Shown in pieces: positions 30,186 through 41,035 of a stretch of 64,000 nt of DNA (its first letter is position 1; each line of letters starts with the position of its first letter). The stretch comes from Halichondria panicea (taxonomy: Eukaryota > Porifera > Demospongiae > Suberitida > Halichondriidae), in the NCBI RefSeq assembly GCF_963675165.1, contig NC_087384.1, positions 3,837,182 through 3,901,181 of the forward strand. Direction: 5' to 3'. The notes below the pieces were generated by a model, which searched no databases, was not told where the DNA came from, and saw nothing but the letters and a program-made list of their open reading frames with translations. Made by a program: the position numbers and the translations under genes.

Positions 30186-32142
30186 AGGGAAGGTACCATG
30201 AAAAAATAAAGTTTTATTTTTTTGCCTTAAAATGTTCTTTGTGGGGTATAAAATAGCCCTGAGACAAAAAAATATTTTTCTGAAAATTAACTTTTCAGAG
30301 AAACAGGACTGTAGAAACACAATTTCTGGCTTAAAATTTTGCTTCCTGTTGTGGTCAAATGTGGGCGCGGTCAAACGTGACGTCAGAGTAGGCATTTGTG
30401 CTGCATGTAAAATGTATTCTGTGTGTGTTGAGTGTGTTGCAGCTGGTTGCTCCTTTACATCTAGCAGTCATACAGTTCTCTCAGTTGAAATATGAGTGGG
30501 AAAAACAAGTCCTATGTACCAGAGCTCACTGAAAAGCAACAGAATCCTGTTTTTGTGTACAGTGAAAACTCACAGATATGACCTCCCTTGCTGCTCAGTT
30601 TGGGATCCAAAAGAGGAAGAAGCTGAGATCTGAGGTCTGGAGCCATTCTAACTGTTTTCTATAAGGCAGTTATTCAGAAATAAACTGCCATATCGTCCTG
30701 TAAAAAGAGAGGCCCTGCGATCAGAGTCATGGAATGGAGATATAGCCCTATAGAGAAGTGCCCGGTCGGCCGCTGTATACGGAAAAGCGAGAACGGAGAC
30801 AGGTTAATAGCTTCTGTTTTTGTTCAATCATGTATAATTATAATACCTCGCTGCAGTTGATACTTGATGCTTTACAAGAGACAACCTCTCTATACCGTGA
30901 CTCCTGCATGTAGACCCGGCATGCAACTGAGACTCCTGATCAGACTACATATGCATGCAGTACCTCTCTTCCTATTTTCATGTTGGAAACAACTTCAGCA
31001 AGGGTCTCATTGTCATGCAAAGACAAGTGAAACCAAAACTTGACGTGTTAATAATGTAAAGATTACCGATAGTAAAGATTACCGATAGTAACTCAAACCC
31101 CATCTAAATTATAACTACCAAGGATGTCGATATTTAGTGTGAAGTGCTTGGACTCATGCGTGGTGACTCTCCCCCTGTTGTTAAATCCCATACAATCTAA
31201 TTTTTTGAGCCCAGCATCTTCTTCTCCTAAACGTTTGTCGCGACATTGATAAAAACGTAACTTTTAAATTGTACACGTAATACAGGTTGAGTCAATAATC
31301 CTGCATGTGAAGAAGAAGGAAATTTGTTACGAATCGCAGCTATACTGCATGCACAGCTTGGTAGAACAACTCGTATAATTATGTCTTCCAAGCCAGCCCC
31401 AGCACAACCGACTAGTTAAGAAAGTTATACCTTTCGCACTGATAAACTTACTGGTGTATACTTCATTCTCATCTGCCTCACCATATCTGTGTTTGTGGGC
31501 AGTGTACGCCATCTGTAGCACCCACATATCAAGGATCAAATCCATCACACTGATTCTCTATTGTATAATACATTTCTACACAACGTACTACCGCATGCAT
31601 TCACAACTGACACACTCAATTGCATGACTGTATACTTATACATATAGACCTAGTCTATATACTAATTAGTCAATTAACATTTCCTATCCTGCCTTCATTG
31701 TATCCTGCCTTCATTGTCACCATCATCATCACCACTCGAACTAGCATGGGAAGGCTTTCTCGCTCATACAGATATGGCTCCACAGCGCTTGTTTTATCTT
31801 CACTGCAGCTTTTTTCATGCTCAACAGATGAGAAGGAGTAGGAAAAACTCAACTAGCTTGAAAATCATAGCTAAAATCACATGTGTCTGTCAGTCAGACT
31901 CATGCAGCCACCAGTATGCATCAATTCAATGTTTACTAGTACCTACTCTGACGTCACGTTTGACCGCGCCCACATTTGACCTCAACAGGAAGTAAAATTT
32001 TAAGCCTTTCTTAACAATCCTGTTCCTCAGAAACTTTAATTTTAAAAAAAATTTTTTTTTTTGCATCAAGGTTATTTTATATCTCACAAAGAACATTTTA
32101 AGGCAAAAAAATAATATTTTATTTTTTCATGGTACCTTCCCT
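30186..32142. mobile_element. 1,957-bp TTAA-flanked inverted-repeat element
   Basis: TTAA at 30182-30185 and again at 32143-32146 flanks arms of about 200 bp (outer part AGGGAAGGTACCATGAAAAA and its inverse) that are clearly inverted copies. The Helitron endonuclease frame reads straight across if the element and one TTAA are disregarded, so the boundaries are secure. TTAA duplications are typical of piggyBac and Kolobok-type transposons. I found no transposase ORF, so it is non-autonomous. The interior contains a perfect 17-bp tandem duplication (TAAAGATTACCGATAG, near 31055-31090). Confidence 0.9.
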
Positions 32143-32146
32143 TTAA

Positions 32147-32649
32147 GACTCGATAGTGTTTCTGGTGATAGAAAAGGTGGGGTTTTGATTAGTTTGCCTG
32201 AAAATATAGAAATACTGAACTCTTATGCTTGTGACGTAGATGGTGTTGCAATAGAAATGCTATGTGCTCTGCTTCAACTACCTAATGGACAAACCATTCA
32301 TTTAACTCTTGTGTACCGATCTCCAAGTGTATCAATGAATGATTTATTAGGCTACATGTATCCCCTGTTGCAGCATCTAAAAAGCTTTAATGTATCTATT
32401 GTCCTAGGTGACTTTAATGTGGACATTCTAACTAACACTAATTCACAATTAGAAGTATTAATGCTTCGTCATGGTTATTCTCAGCTAGTGCACACTCCCA
32501 CTACAGACAACGGTACTCTTATAGACCATGTATATTGCAATAGCCTAGCACCAGAGCGTGTTCATACAAAGGTTACTGATGTGTACTACTCGGATCACGA
32601 TGCAGTTCTCTGCTCCATTCCCCTCGAATCTATCAGTCTAACTACGTGA
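32147..32649 (+). pseudogene. Helitron copy 1, C-terminal part of APE-type endonuclease
   Basis: In frame with the part before the TTAA element. Motifs: KGGGVLISLPENIEI, LTLVYRSPSVS, VLGDFNVDIL, then TDNGTLIDHVYCN and YYSDHDAVLCSI, i.e. the GDFN, T-x-G-LIDHVY and SDHDAV catalytic signatures of this endonuclease superfamily. The frame ends at TGA 32647-32649. The domain itself appears intact apart from the insertion. It is thought to help Helentrons act on DNA (family knowledge). Confidence 0.85.
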
Positions 32650-32813
32650 CCTGTACACTTAGTGAGTATTTGAGGCTATATATAGCTCAACTTACTTACA
32701 TTACTGAATATTTCTGAATAATACAAGTTTCAGACACCTATAATTATTCTTGTGTATGTCCACGCTCTGACCATGTTCTATGCTATACCTTGTCTGAGAC
32801 AAATTTGCTAATT

Positions 32814-33100
32814 GGTTGAAACCAGTGCATTTTATACCTCTTCAGCTAGATTATCTCTGCCTGGTTTCAACCGTAACTGCCATAAGCATTCTTTGTACGC
32901 TTGTATACTTTTTTCTGGCTTGGCCAATCCGTTTTGCTGTTACTCTATGACTCAAATGACTCCTATGACTCAAATGACTCCTATGACTCCTATGACTCAA
33001 ATGACTCCTATGACTCAAATGACTCAAATGACTCAAAGTTTACTAAGTGTTCAATTAACTGTTCCTGGTTCCTGTTGAAGACTAAGAATGTCTACCGCTG
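32814..33100 (+). repeat. Helitron 3' subterminal hairpin and ATGACTC minisatellite
   Basis: GGTTGAAACCAG (32814-32825) and CTGGTTTCAACC about 50 bp later form a hairpin. A minisatellite of 8- to 9-bp units (AATGACTC/CTATGACTC) follows at about 32946-33040. Copy 2 carries the same arrangement at 41940-42135 with fewer units. Tandem repeats near the 3' end are a known Helentron trait. Confidence 0.75.
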
Positions 33101-34390
33101 CAGTGAGTTAAATCCAACCATGGTGAGTGTATACATTTGTAATTATATCATCTTTACCATAACTAGTGTCAAGAGTAGATCTACTCTTGCTAGTGTACAG
33201 TGTCATAATTCAATTCTACAGATATAGTTTTTGTTTTTTGTGTATAATGCTATACTATACAAACATCCTTCATATCTTTGTCTTATAATTATATACACAC
33301 ACTAAGGGCCATCTTCGACTTGTAGTCCCAAGAAAATTGATGAACACTGGCTAATGTAACGACTTCTAATGGCTGTCTCGACATACTACAACTGTACATT
33401 GTACGCAAGAATTATAACTATGATAAAATGGCTCTGCGACACTCAAAAATTGAAGAAAATTAATGAACGAACTATTCTTGCATAGAGACCTCAATCTAAT
33501 GGCTGTCTTCGACGCACAGATTGTGGCAGATAACAAACATACATCATACGCAAACATACATCATACGCAAGAAAATCGATAAAACTATGAACTATGATTA
33601 TATAAGAGTGATACAGCAAAAATAGATGTCGCTATCCTGTTTCTACCTTCGAGCAATGCTCCCTACTTGAATGCTCCCTACTTGAATTTGGCACTTTAAT
33701 TTTGACAGCCTTCCAAAAGCCACATGGTCAGTCACTTTCGGCCTGAAGCCATGTTTATACGTGCACAACGAGTGGGTATATCAACCATGATTGTTGTTAA
33801 AAACGATCGATGCCAGAGCTCTCGCAGTCAATTTCGCTTTTATTTATTTATTGTTACAACTATTTTCAGAATCTATTTATACGTCCTTTTTTTACACTTA
33901 CTTTTGTTATACTATTTCTCTATTGTTACAACTATATTCAGGATCTATTTATACGTCCTTTTTTACACTTACTTTTGTTATACTATTTCTCTTATTTATT
34001 AAACTACCATTACATCATCATAATCATTATTTTTACACTTACTTTTGTAATACTTATTTAAACTACCATTACATCATCATAATAATTATTACATCATCAT
34101 AATCATTATTTTTACACTTACTTTTGTTCTACTATTTCTCGTCAAAAGAGGTTGACATCTGCGTGTCATGTGTTAACACACATTCCTGAACTTTGACCTA
34201 AGGAATGACACCCTAAGGAATGACACGCGGATGTCTTGCCTCCTCTGATTTCTCGTTATCCATTTCTACCATTACACCATCATAATTATTCAGTCATTCT
34301 GATCCTGTACCACCAGGAACAATGAAAGGGGTCAGAGTAGAAAGCTACAATTACGTGTATAATTCTTGATTCTTTGCTTAGAACATACCA
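33101..34390 (+). repeat. Helitron copy 1, 3' non-coding tail
   Basis: Matches the region 42135-43200 downstream of copy 2: AACTGTTCCTGGTTCCTGTT, ACCGCTGCAGTGAGTTAAAT, AAAATTGATGAACAC and TTTTTACACTTACTTTTGTT recur in the same order. It holds a 71-bp tandem duplication at about 33850-33990 and an ~100-bp hairpin MITE at about 34148-34247 with arms AGAGGTTGACATCTGCGTGT. It ends near a CCTGTACCACCAGGAACAAT motif that also characterises the large repeat units. Confidence 0.6.
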
Positions 34391-34503
34391 TTCAAAAAAA
34401 TTCCAATAGTAGAGGCCCCTCTACTGGGTAATAATAATTATATTAAACATACATAGATCTACAGTTCTCAATAATATTCCAATGTTAATGTCACTGTTTC
34501 TGT

Positions 34504-35662
34504 TTACACTGCAGTCTCGGGATGATCATGCTCAGTTCCAGGCAAATCGAAAGAAAAATCTGTAATTGTGTCTTGACCATTAAATGAAACAGATGCTAGT
34601 TTTGCAACACTCAGCAAATACAACTCATCTACAGCATCATTGTCAGCCGCTCCGACCAACTTTCGCAGTATGAAAGCATTTGCAGTCAAGGTAACATTCT
34701 CTCCATCATCGACCTTGAAAATGAGCCTTGCTAACAGAGAACTACTGCAATTGTCATACCTCTGAGCAACTTCACAACAAAGCGTCCATGGATTGGCGGG
34801 CTACCAGGACCAGGCTCAACATAACCATTGCACAAAATACACCATAACCATTGCACAAAATACAAACCTTCTTCGATAGGAACTCCATCACGCAAACAAC
34901 AGTAGCATTCATTATCTGTCCATCTGTAGTGATATTGTCTGTATCCAACTTCATTACTTGCCCAATGTCATCCACCTTCTCAATCGTTGATCCGTTCTTA
35001 CGCATACTCAGATATTTGTTGCCACTAAATTCTTTAACCATAAATCCGGAAAACAAATAGCACTCTCCTACAAACACTGTTCCAACGAAATCTCCCCACA
35101 CTGTGACCCGTCCAACACCACTGCCATCTGAAACGCTGACATCTTGCTTGATGTAACCACCGTCAAGAAACTCTCTTTGGCAAACTTGATGGACCTTTAC
35201 ACGGATCGTCACTACATCAAAAACACATCTATCTTCTAATGCTGCAATTAATATTTCTGGGACAACACCATCATCAAAGTCAATGTTTGTAGTGTCGAGT
35301 TGTTTTGAGCTGTGTGCAATTTCACTGCTGGACTTCAATACAATTTCCATTCTGTCTCCCCTCATTGCTCTCTTTACCTGACAGTCCCTGATCTCCACAG
35401 TCTCTTTGGCACCCTTGAACTTCTTCAAAATATCCAGCTGTCTTTCCGAAAATGATAACAATCGACATGTCTGCTTACCATCACTTGCATTTCCATCAAA
35501 ATATTTGCTCTTTCGGCCTTTCTTGATTGGTGATAAGGAAGTTAATACACATCGAATAGTTGCACTTGGGATTGGATCATTACCAATGTCATCGAAGTCA
35601 GTAACTTCCCGTGGTCTTTTTTTTGCCATGCTAATGTTGGTTGATCTGCAGTTGAACAACAT
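34504..35662 (-). pseudogene. RPA-like single-stranded-DNA-binding protein, frameshifted
   Basis: The main frame starts near 35662 (MAKKRPREVTDFDDIGNDPI after a short leader) and encodes OB-fold-like segments: CVLTSLSPIKKGRKSKYFDG, SERQLDILKKFKGAKETVEI, KQDVSVSDGSGVGRVTVWGD and VKEFSGNKYLSMRKNGSTIE. A Cys pattern follows (VCILCNGY ... LCCEVAQRYDNC), like the zinc ribbon of replication protein A large subunit, then LARLIFKVDDGENVTLTANA to a stop at about 34507. A perfect 23-bp tandem duplication (34820-34842, 34843-34865) shifts the frame inside the Cys region, and a second shift lies near 34800. RPA-like genes are carried by some Helitrons, and this one lies between two Helitron copies in opposite orientation, so Helitron ancestry is possible but unproven. 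Confidence 0.7.
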
Positions 35663-35819
35663 TTTTATTATAATTATTACGAAATCATTATTATGATGCT
35701 ACAAACTACATTCAGAGCATATAAAAAAATGCAATTTTCATTTACTTGCACTAAAAACTTGTCAAATCCTCAATATGAAGCTGCTACAATGAAAGTTTAA
35801 AACCTGCATTCAGTTGTAC
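35640..35819. repeat. Partial ~303-bp unit at the 5' end of the RPA-like gene
   Basis: Sequence from GCAGTTGAACAACATTTTTA to CCTGCATTCAGTTGTAC matches the second half of each unit in the tandem array at 36412-37800. The match starts within the first codons of the RPA-like ORF, so each array unit includes this gene's start-proximal DNA. The MITE at 35820 separates this unit from the rest. Confidence 0.75.
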
Positions 35820-36411
35820 CAAGGGCGTATACAGAGAAGAGGGCATGCAACTCACTATGTACCCTACGTACTCATCCGACTTCGTATCAGAGACCGGATA
35901 TGCTAAAAATAGAATCCAGTATACGGACGTGAACAAGTGGGCGGTGTTGTTTACGGAGTTATAATTATGGGCGTGTACATCAGAGCTGCCTAGCCTTTGC
36001 TAGCTAGCTAGCTAACAGTGGAGTATTATTTTAGAGATGTGTCATGACCAGTCCTAGTCCAGCCAGGTCCAAGACAACCCCTTCGAGCGGGAAGTTAAGT
36101 ACTGGGCGCATTGTTAAGAGGTACCAGAGACTCAGGAAGACAGGTTTATTGTACCTAGGTTTCATGCAACTGTTGGATGGTTTGCCTTTGACACTGCTAG
36201 TACGAGCCATACTGCTGCTGAGAACTAGTTTTACTATGCTGCAATCGAGCTAGCTAGCTAGCACAGATATAAAAAAGACTTTGATTTACCTTGTGCGGTC
36301 AAAGATTACGCGTGGGCGTTTTGTGGGCAGTTCTAAAAATAGCTCAATACGAAGTCGGATGATTCTGAGAATTGGGCGAGCTGCATGCCCTCTTCTCTGT
36401 ATACGCCCTTG
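35820..36411. mobile_element. 592-bp MITE with 7-bp target duplication
   Basis: Termini CAAGGGCGTATACAGAGAAG and its inverse; the arms run about 70 bp with small interruptions. Both sides carry GTTGTAC (35813-35819 and 36412-36418), and joining them restores the 303-bp repeat sequence. GCTAGCTAGC runs occur inside at about 35999 and 36248. The superfamily is uncertain because 7-bp duplications are unusual. No transposase. Confidence 0.8.
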
Positions 36412-37800
36412 GTTGTACACTCAAATAAAATGTTATACACGTCCACTCACTTGTACTGTGTCTATAGACTGTATCAGTAGCCGCAGTCAGTCGCCGATCT
36501 TCCAGTTAAAACTCTTCGATCCGTCCACTCACTTGCACTGTATCAGTAGCTGCAGTTGAACAACATTTTTATTAATTACGAAATCATTATTATGATGCTA
36601 CAAACTACATTCAGAGCACATAAAAAATGCAATTTTCATTCACTTGCACTAAAGAACTTGTCAAATGCTCAATATGAAGCTGCTACATGCAATGAAAGTT
36701 TAAAACCTGCATTCAGTTGTACACTCAAATAAAATGTTATACACGTCCACTCACTTGTACTGTATCTATAGACTGTATCAGTAGCCACAGTCAGTCGCCG
36801 ATCTTCCAGTTAAAACTCTTCGATCCGTCCACTCACTTGCACTGTATCAGTAGCTGCAGTTGAACAACATTTTTATTAATTACGAAATCATTATTATGAT
36901 GCTACAAACTACATTCAGAGCACATAAAAAATGCAATTTTCATTCACTTGCACTAAAGAACTTGTCAAATGCTCAATATGAAGCTGCTACATGCAATGAA
37001 AGTTTAAAACCTGCATTCAGTTGTACACTCAAATAAAATGTTATACACGTCCACTCACTTGTACTGTATCTATAGACTGTATCAGTAGCCACAGTCAGTC
37101 GCCGATCTTCCAGTTAAAACTCTTCGATCCGTCCACTCACTTGCACTGTATCAGTAGCTGCAGTTGAACAACATTTTTATTAATTACAAAATCATTATTA
37201 TGATGCTACAAACTACATTCAGAGCACATAAAAATGCAATTTTCATTCACTTGCACTAAAGAACTTGTCAAATCCTCAATATGAAGCTGCTACATGCAAT
37301 GAAAGTTTAAAACCTGCATTCAGTTGTACACTCAAATAAAATGTTATACACGTCCACTCACTTGTACTGTGTCTATAGACTGTATCAGTAGCCGCAGTCA
37401 GTCGCCGATCTTCCAGTTAAAACTCTTCGATCCGTCCACTCACTTGCACTGTATCAGTAGCTGCAGTTGAACAACATTTTTATTAATTACGAAATCATTA
37501 TTATGATGCTACAAACTACATTCAGAGCACATAAAAAATGCAATTTTCATTCACTTGCACTAAAGAACTTGTCAAATCCTCAATATGAAGCTGCTACAAT
37601 GAAAGTTTAAAACCTGAATTCAGTTGTACACTCAATAAAATGCTATACACGTCCACTCACTTGTACTGTGTCTATAGACTGTATCAGTAGCCACAGTCAG
37701 TCGCCGATCTTCCAGTTAAAACTCTTCGATCCTTCCACTCACTTGCACTGTATCTAGATCTATATAGCCTGTATCAGTAGCTGCAGTCTCCGATCTTCCC
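36412..37800. repeat. Tandem array of ~303-bp units upstream of the RPA-like gene
   Basis: The anchor GTTGTACACTCAAATAAAAT begins at 36412, 36716, 37020, 37323 and 37623, giving periods of about 304, 304, 303 and 300 bp. Units differ by only a few substitutions and small indels. Internally, CCACTCACTTG(T/C)ACTGT and CTGTATCAGTAGC each occur twice per unit. On the minus strand the array lies directly upstream of the RPA-like gene. Confidence 0.9.
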
Positions 37801-38480
37801 AGACAGTTAAAACAATCCAAAATAATGAAGTTCAGCTCAATGAGTTCTGCTTTTATAACAGTCTAGCCGCGCTGCGCAGAGCTAAACCACAACGGCGTGC
37901 ACTTTCTTCGAACGCTTCTTTGCTGTACTGTATGATCATTACACATGCGCACAACCGGAGAAGGTTGGATAGGATCACGTGTAAGAAGAAAAAGAAGAGA
38001 AGCACTACTTTTTTGCTGAGCTGGCACAGAAATGGACAAAGATTTTCTATGTAAACTTCTAGGTGTTGCACGGTCATTGGAGACTGAAGGCGATATTTAC
38101 TTATCTCTCTGGCTACTTTGAATATAAAACTTTCATTAATCAACCCGATCCCCATCTATTCTGGCGGGTACCAGGTACAGTGTAGTGTTTACCAGATTCT
38201 TGCCAGTCAGTACAGTGCAAGCTACATACAGCACCGCTTATTCTACCCTATAGTCTTGGTCCAACCAGACAACAGACACAGCTAGTCAGATGTTATAAGC
38301 TTAGCAAAGTATTATGTACATGTAGCCATAACTTTTTGACAGTTGCTCGGTATCTATGGTAACGTGAGCAAAACGTCACATGACAGGGCCAACCTCCTCT
38401 GCACTACGGCCATAACCACGTGGTTTTATCATTACTGAAGACTTGAAGCTAGGCCTGAAGGAACGACTGACTGGATCAAG
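37801..38480. other. Non-coding linker
   Basis: No gene recognised. A diverged end of the 303-bp unit (GATCTTCCCAGACAGTTAAA) lies at its left. A CGTCACATGACAGG segment and a GTACCAGGTACAGTG segment occur further right. A minus-strand ORF at 37853-38155 contains an F-rich low-complexity run and is probably chance. Confidence 0.4.
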
Positions 38481-38899
38481 ATGCCCTTTTCAAAACCTTG
38501 TCCCCAATGTGTGGGTGAGGTCCATATCAGGACACTCAAATGCCCACCGGGTGTGGCCATATTCTGCGAAATAGTAAGTCCCTTACTGTTACTGTAGAAT
38601 CAAGGTTACGTAGAAAGCGCAATGCAGCATCTACAACTGTATATAGAGCTTTAGAAAGGCTTTAGAAACATCAAGCAACGCTGAAAAACGACTGAAACTA
38701 GAGTGTCACCATGCTAACAAAAACTGAAGCTTAGAATCACCCGAGACAAGTCGTAAGCGTATAAAGCTTCAATGTGAACGCACAGCTTGTAGACACTCCA
38801 ATGTGTCTATACACATTAACTCTTTCATTGATAAAACGAAGCAGGGCTCTGACTTCGTCTGCGTATCGTGTCATTGCTTAACATATAGACAATCTGTTA

Positions 38900-39240
38900 G
38901 GCCATGCAAAATCAATTTGTAGTTTCTCAGGCCCTCGACGCTTGGAAATTGACAGCTTTACAAAAAAGTTAAATATCACAGCTTTACAAAAAAGTTAAAT
39001 ATCACGTGACCTTAAATTAAAGGCACTAAAAGAAAAGAAAAGGATACATTTGTATGGTTTTTTTGTCATGAATATAATTATGACTAAAATTAATAGGTAA
39101 AAATTATGCACTTCCGCTTATTGAGGAAGTTAGGGGTGTGTTTTCAATTAAAATTCTATGAATATCATTATCATTGCCTCAATCCGCTTGCTATTTTAGG
39201 AATAATAGCCTGAGAAACTACAAATTGACTTTGCTTGGCT
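38900..39240. mobile_element. 341-bp MITE with TTA target duplication (PIF/Harbinger-like)
   Basis: The left end GGCCATGCAAAATCAATTTG and an inverse copy at the right end (arms about 31 bp, with a few mismatches in the outer third) are flanked by TTA at 38897-38899 and 39241-39243. The surrounding Helitron coding sequence resumes across it. The TTA duplication suggests PIF/Harbinger. No coding capacity. Confidence 0.7.
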
Positions 39241-40324
39241 TTATATATTGCTTGCCACTAGTAAGTACACCAAGGTAAAAAAGTCCTTGTTAAATACAGT
39301 TTTAGGTAATGATACTCTGTTATGCTAGTTTTAAGGGTAAGTATTGGATATGCATTACTTGTCATCGTCAGCTGTCTAGAGGATGCATGCCTATACAATC
39401 CCTAGCAAACAATTTGTCATTAGCTTCTGTATGAGCTTGCCTGTTTAAACAAACTAGAGACAAGATTGCTATGTCTCAGAGTAGCATTTATGAAAATGGT
39501 TGCCCTTCCAATAAACTGGCTTAAAGCAAACCACCCCCATTATGCTAGCAATACTGAATGGTTGGAAACACAGAATAAATGGACATAGATTTGTTTGTTG
39601 ATTGTGCTGATGACCTTTCTGGTAATAAACAACATCCAAAACTGCTGTTTCTGAAAAAGGTGTTGCTACTAATGTCTCATATAAAATAGCTGTATCCTAT
39701 ACAATCCCTAGCAAACAATTTGTCATTAGCTTCTGTACCCCCTGAGCTTGCCTGTTTGAACAAACTAGAGACAAGATTTCTATGTCTCAGAGTAGCATTT
39801 ATGAAAATGGTTGCCCTTCCATCTGTTAAACAAAGGTGTATCCATGGTCCTGCTGTAAATGTTCCTTTGAAGTTAGACAGTGTTGTTCAAACATTACCTA
39901 GGTTACCTGATCAAAGTCAGCTTGTCCAACAAAAGAATATTAGAATACAAAGCCATATGTACCAGTACATTACTCCTGAGAAAATTTTTAGTGCCCTAAA
40001 CTGGCTTAAAGCAAACCACCCCCATTATGCAGATCAATACTGAATGGTTGGAAAACACAGAATAAATGGACATAGATTTGTTTGTTGATTGTGCTGATGA
40101 CCTTTCTGGTAATAAACAACATCCAAAACTGGGTAAACCTGTTTCTGAAAAAGGTGTTGCTAGTAATGTCTCATATAAAATATCTTTGAAGGGTGTTAGT
40201 TACTCCTTGCCTGGAGATAGAGTAGCTGCCTCAGCAAATTTGAAAGCCCACAATTCCCACCAAGGTAGTGATTTGTCTGGGTTAGTTCCTTTGAAGTTTG
40301 CTACTCCTTGTGTAATTGCTGCTA

Positions 40325-40994
40325 CAGTGGTTTTCCATACCTTTGCAGGCTATACTCCAAGAGCACTGCAACCACAATGTAGTGATTACCTGTCTGTGTT
40401 ATTTTAGTCCACCCACACATCACAAAAATCAATGATGGGTAAACTTAATACTGGCTATTGCAGACTTTTCACACAACTCAAGGGGTTACTACTCTACTTT
40501 CACAGCACTCCTTCTATATAATGCTTGAGGTCAACAAGCTGCTTTCGGAAATATCCAATTTTGAGCCTATAGTAAATACAGGCCCTCCGCTCCCTATAGC
40601 TATACATACAAGTTTTAGCTCATATCATTTTGCCACAATGAACCAAGCAACAAGTTAGCTAAGCTACCATCAGAGCTACCATCATTTCAGTCAGACAAAA
40701 TATAAGACACCTGGAACATTTAGCGGCTATTTGGCGAGTGAGCTATTAGAATTTGGCGATTTTTAATTTGACGTCTTAGGCCTACAGCAATTAGGTCCAC
40801 TAATTTGGCAGTTTTGAAATTGTCAAATTAAAACCAGTTACAGTTTGCATTTTGCAGGCCATAGCAAGTAATTTTGTTGGCTTGTATACTAACAATCATA
40901 ACAGAAGCCAACCAAAATACTATATTTACTACATTGTGGTTGCAGTGCTCTTGCAGTATAGCAGTATAGCCTGCAAAGGTAAGGAAAACCACTG
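40325..40994. mobile_element. 670-bp Tc1/mariner-type MITE in Helitron copy 2
   Basis: Flanked by TA (40323-40324 and 40995-40996), with arms of about 60 bp beginning CAGTGGTTTTCC(A/T)TACCTT. The right arm has a small internal AGTATAGC duplication. It occupies the position that corresponds, within about 3 bp, to the site of the 2.2-kb element in copy 1, but the two inverted repeats differ in sequence. Confidence 0.85.
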
Positions 40995-41035
40995 TACTAG
41001 ATGTTTGGATACTTTTACCTCTAGCTGTAATTTGA

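Noticed and set aside
32851..33078. ORFs encoding MTQMTP or NDSYDS repeats
   Set aside because: Both strands and several frames are open because the ATGACTC minisatellite has no stop codons. This is a repeat, not a protein.
37853..38155. Minus-strand 100-codon ORF with a run of Phe
   Set aside because: The Phe run comes from a GAAGAAAAAGAAGA low-complexity tract. No domain, splice or promoter support.
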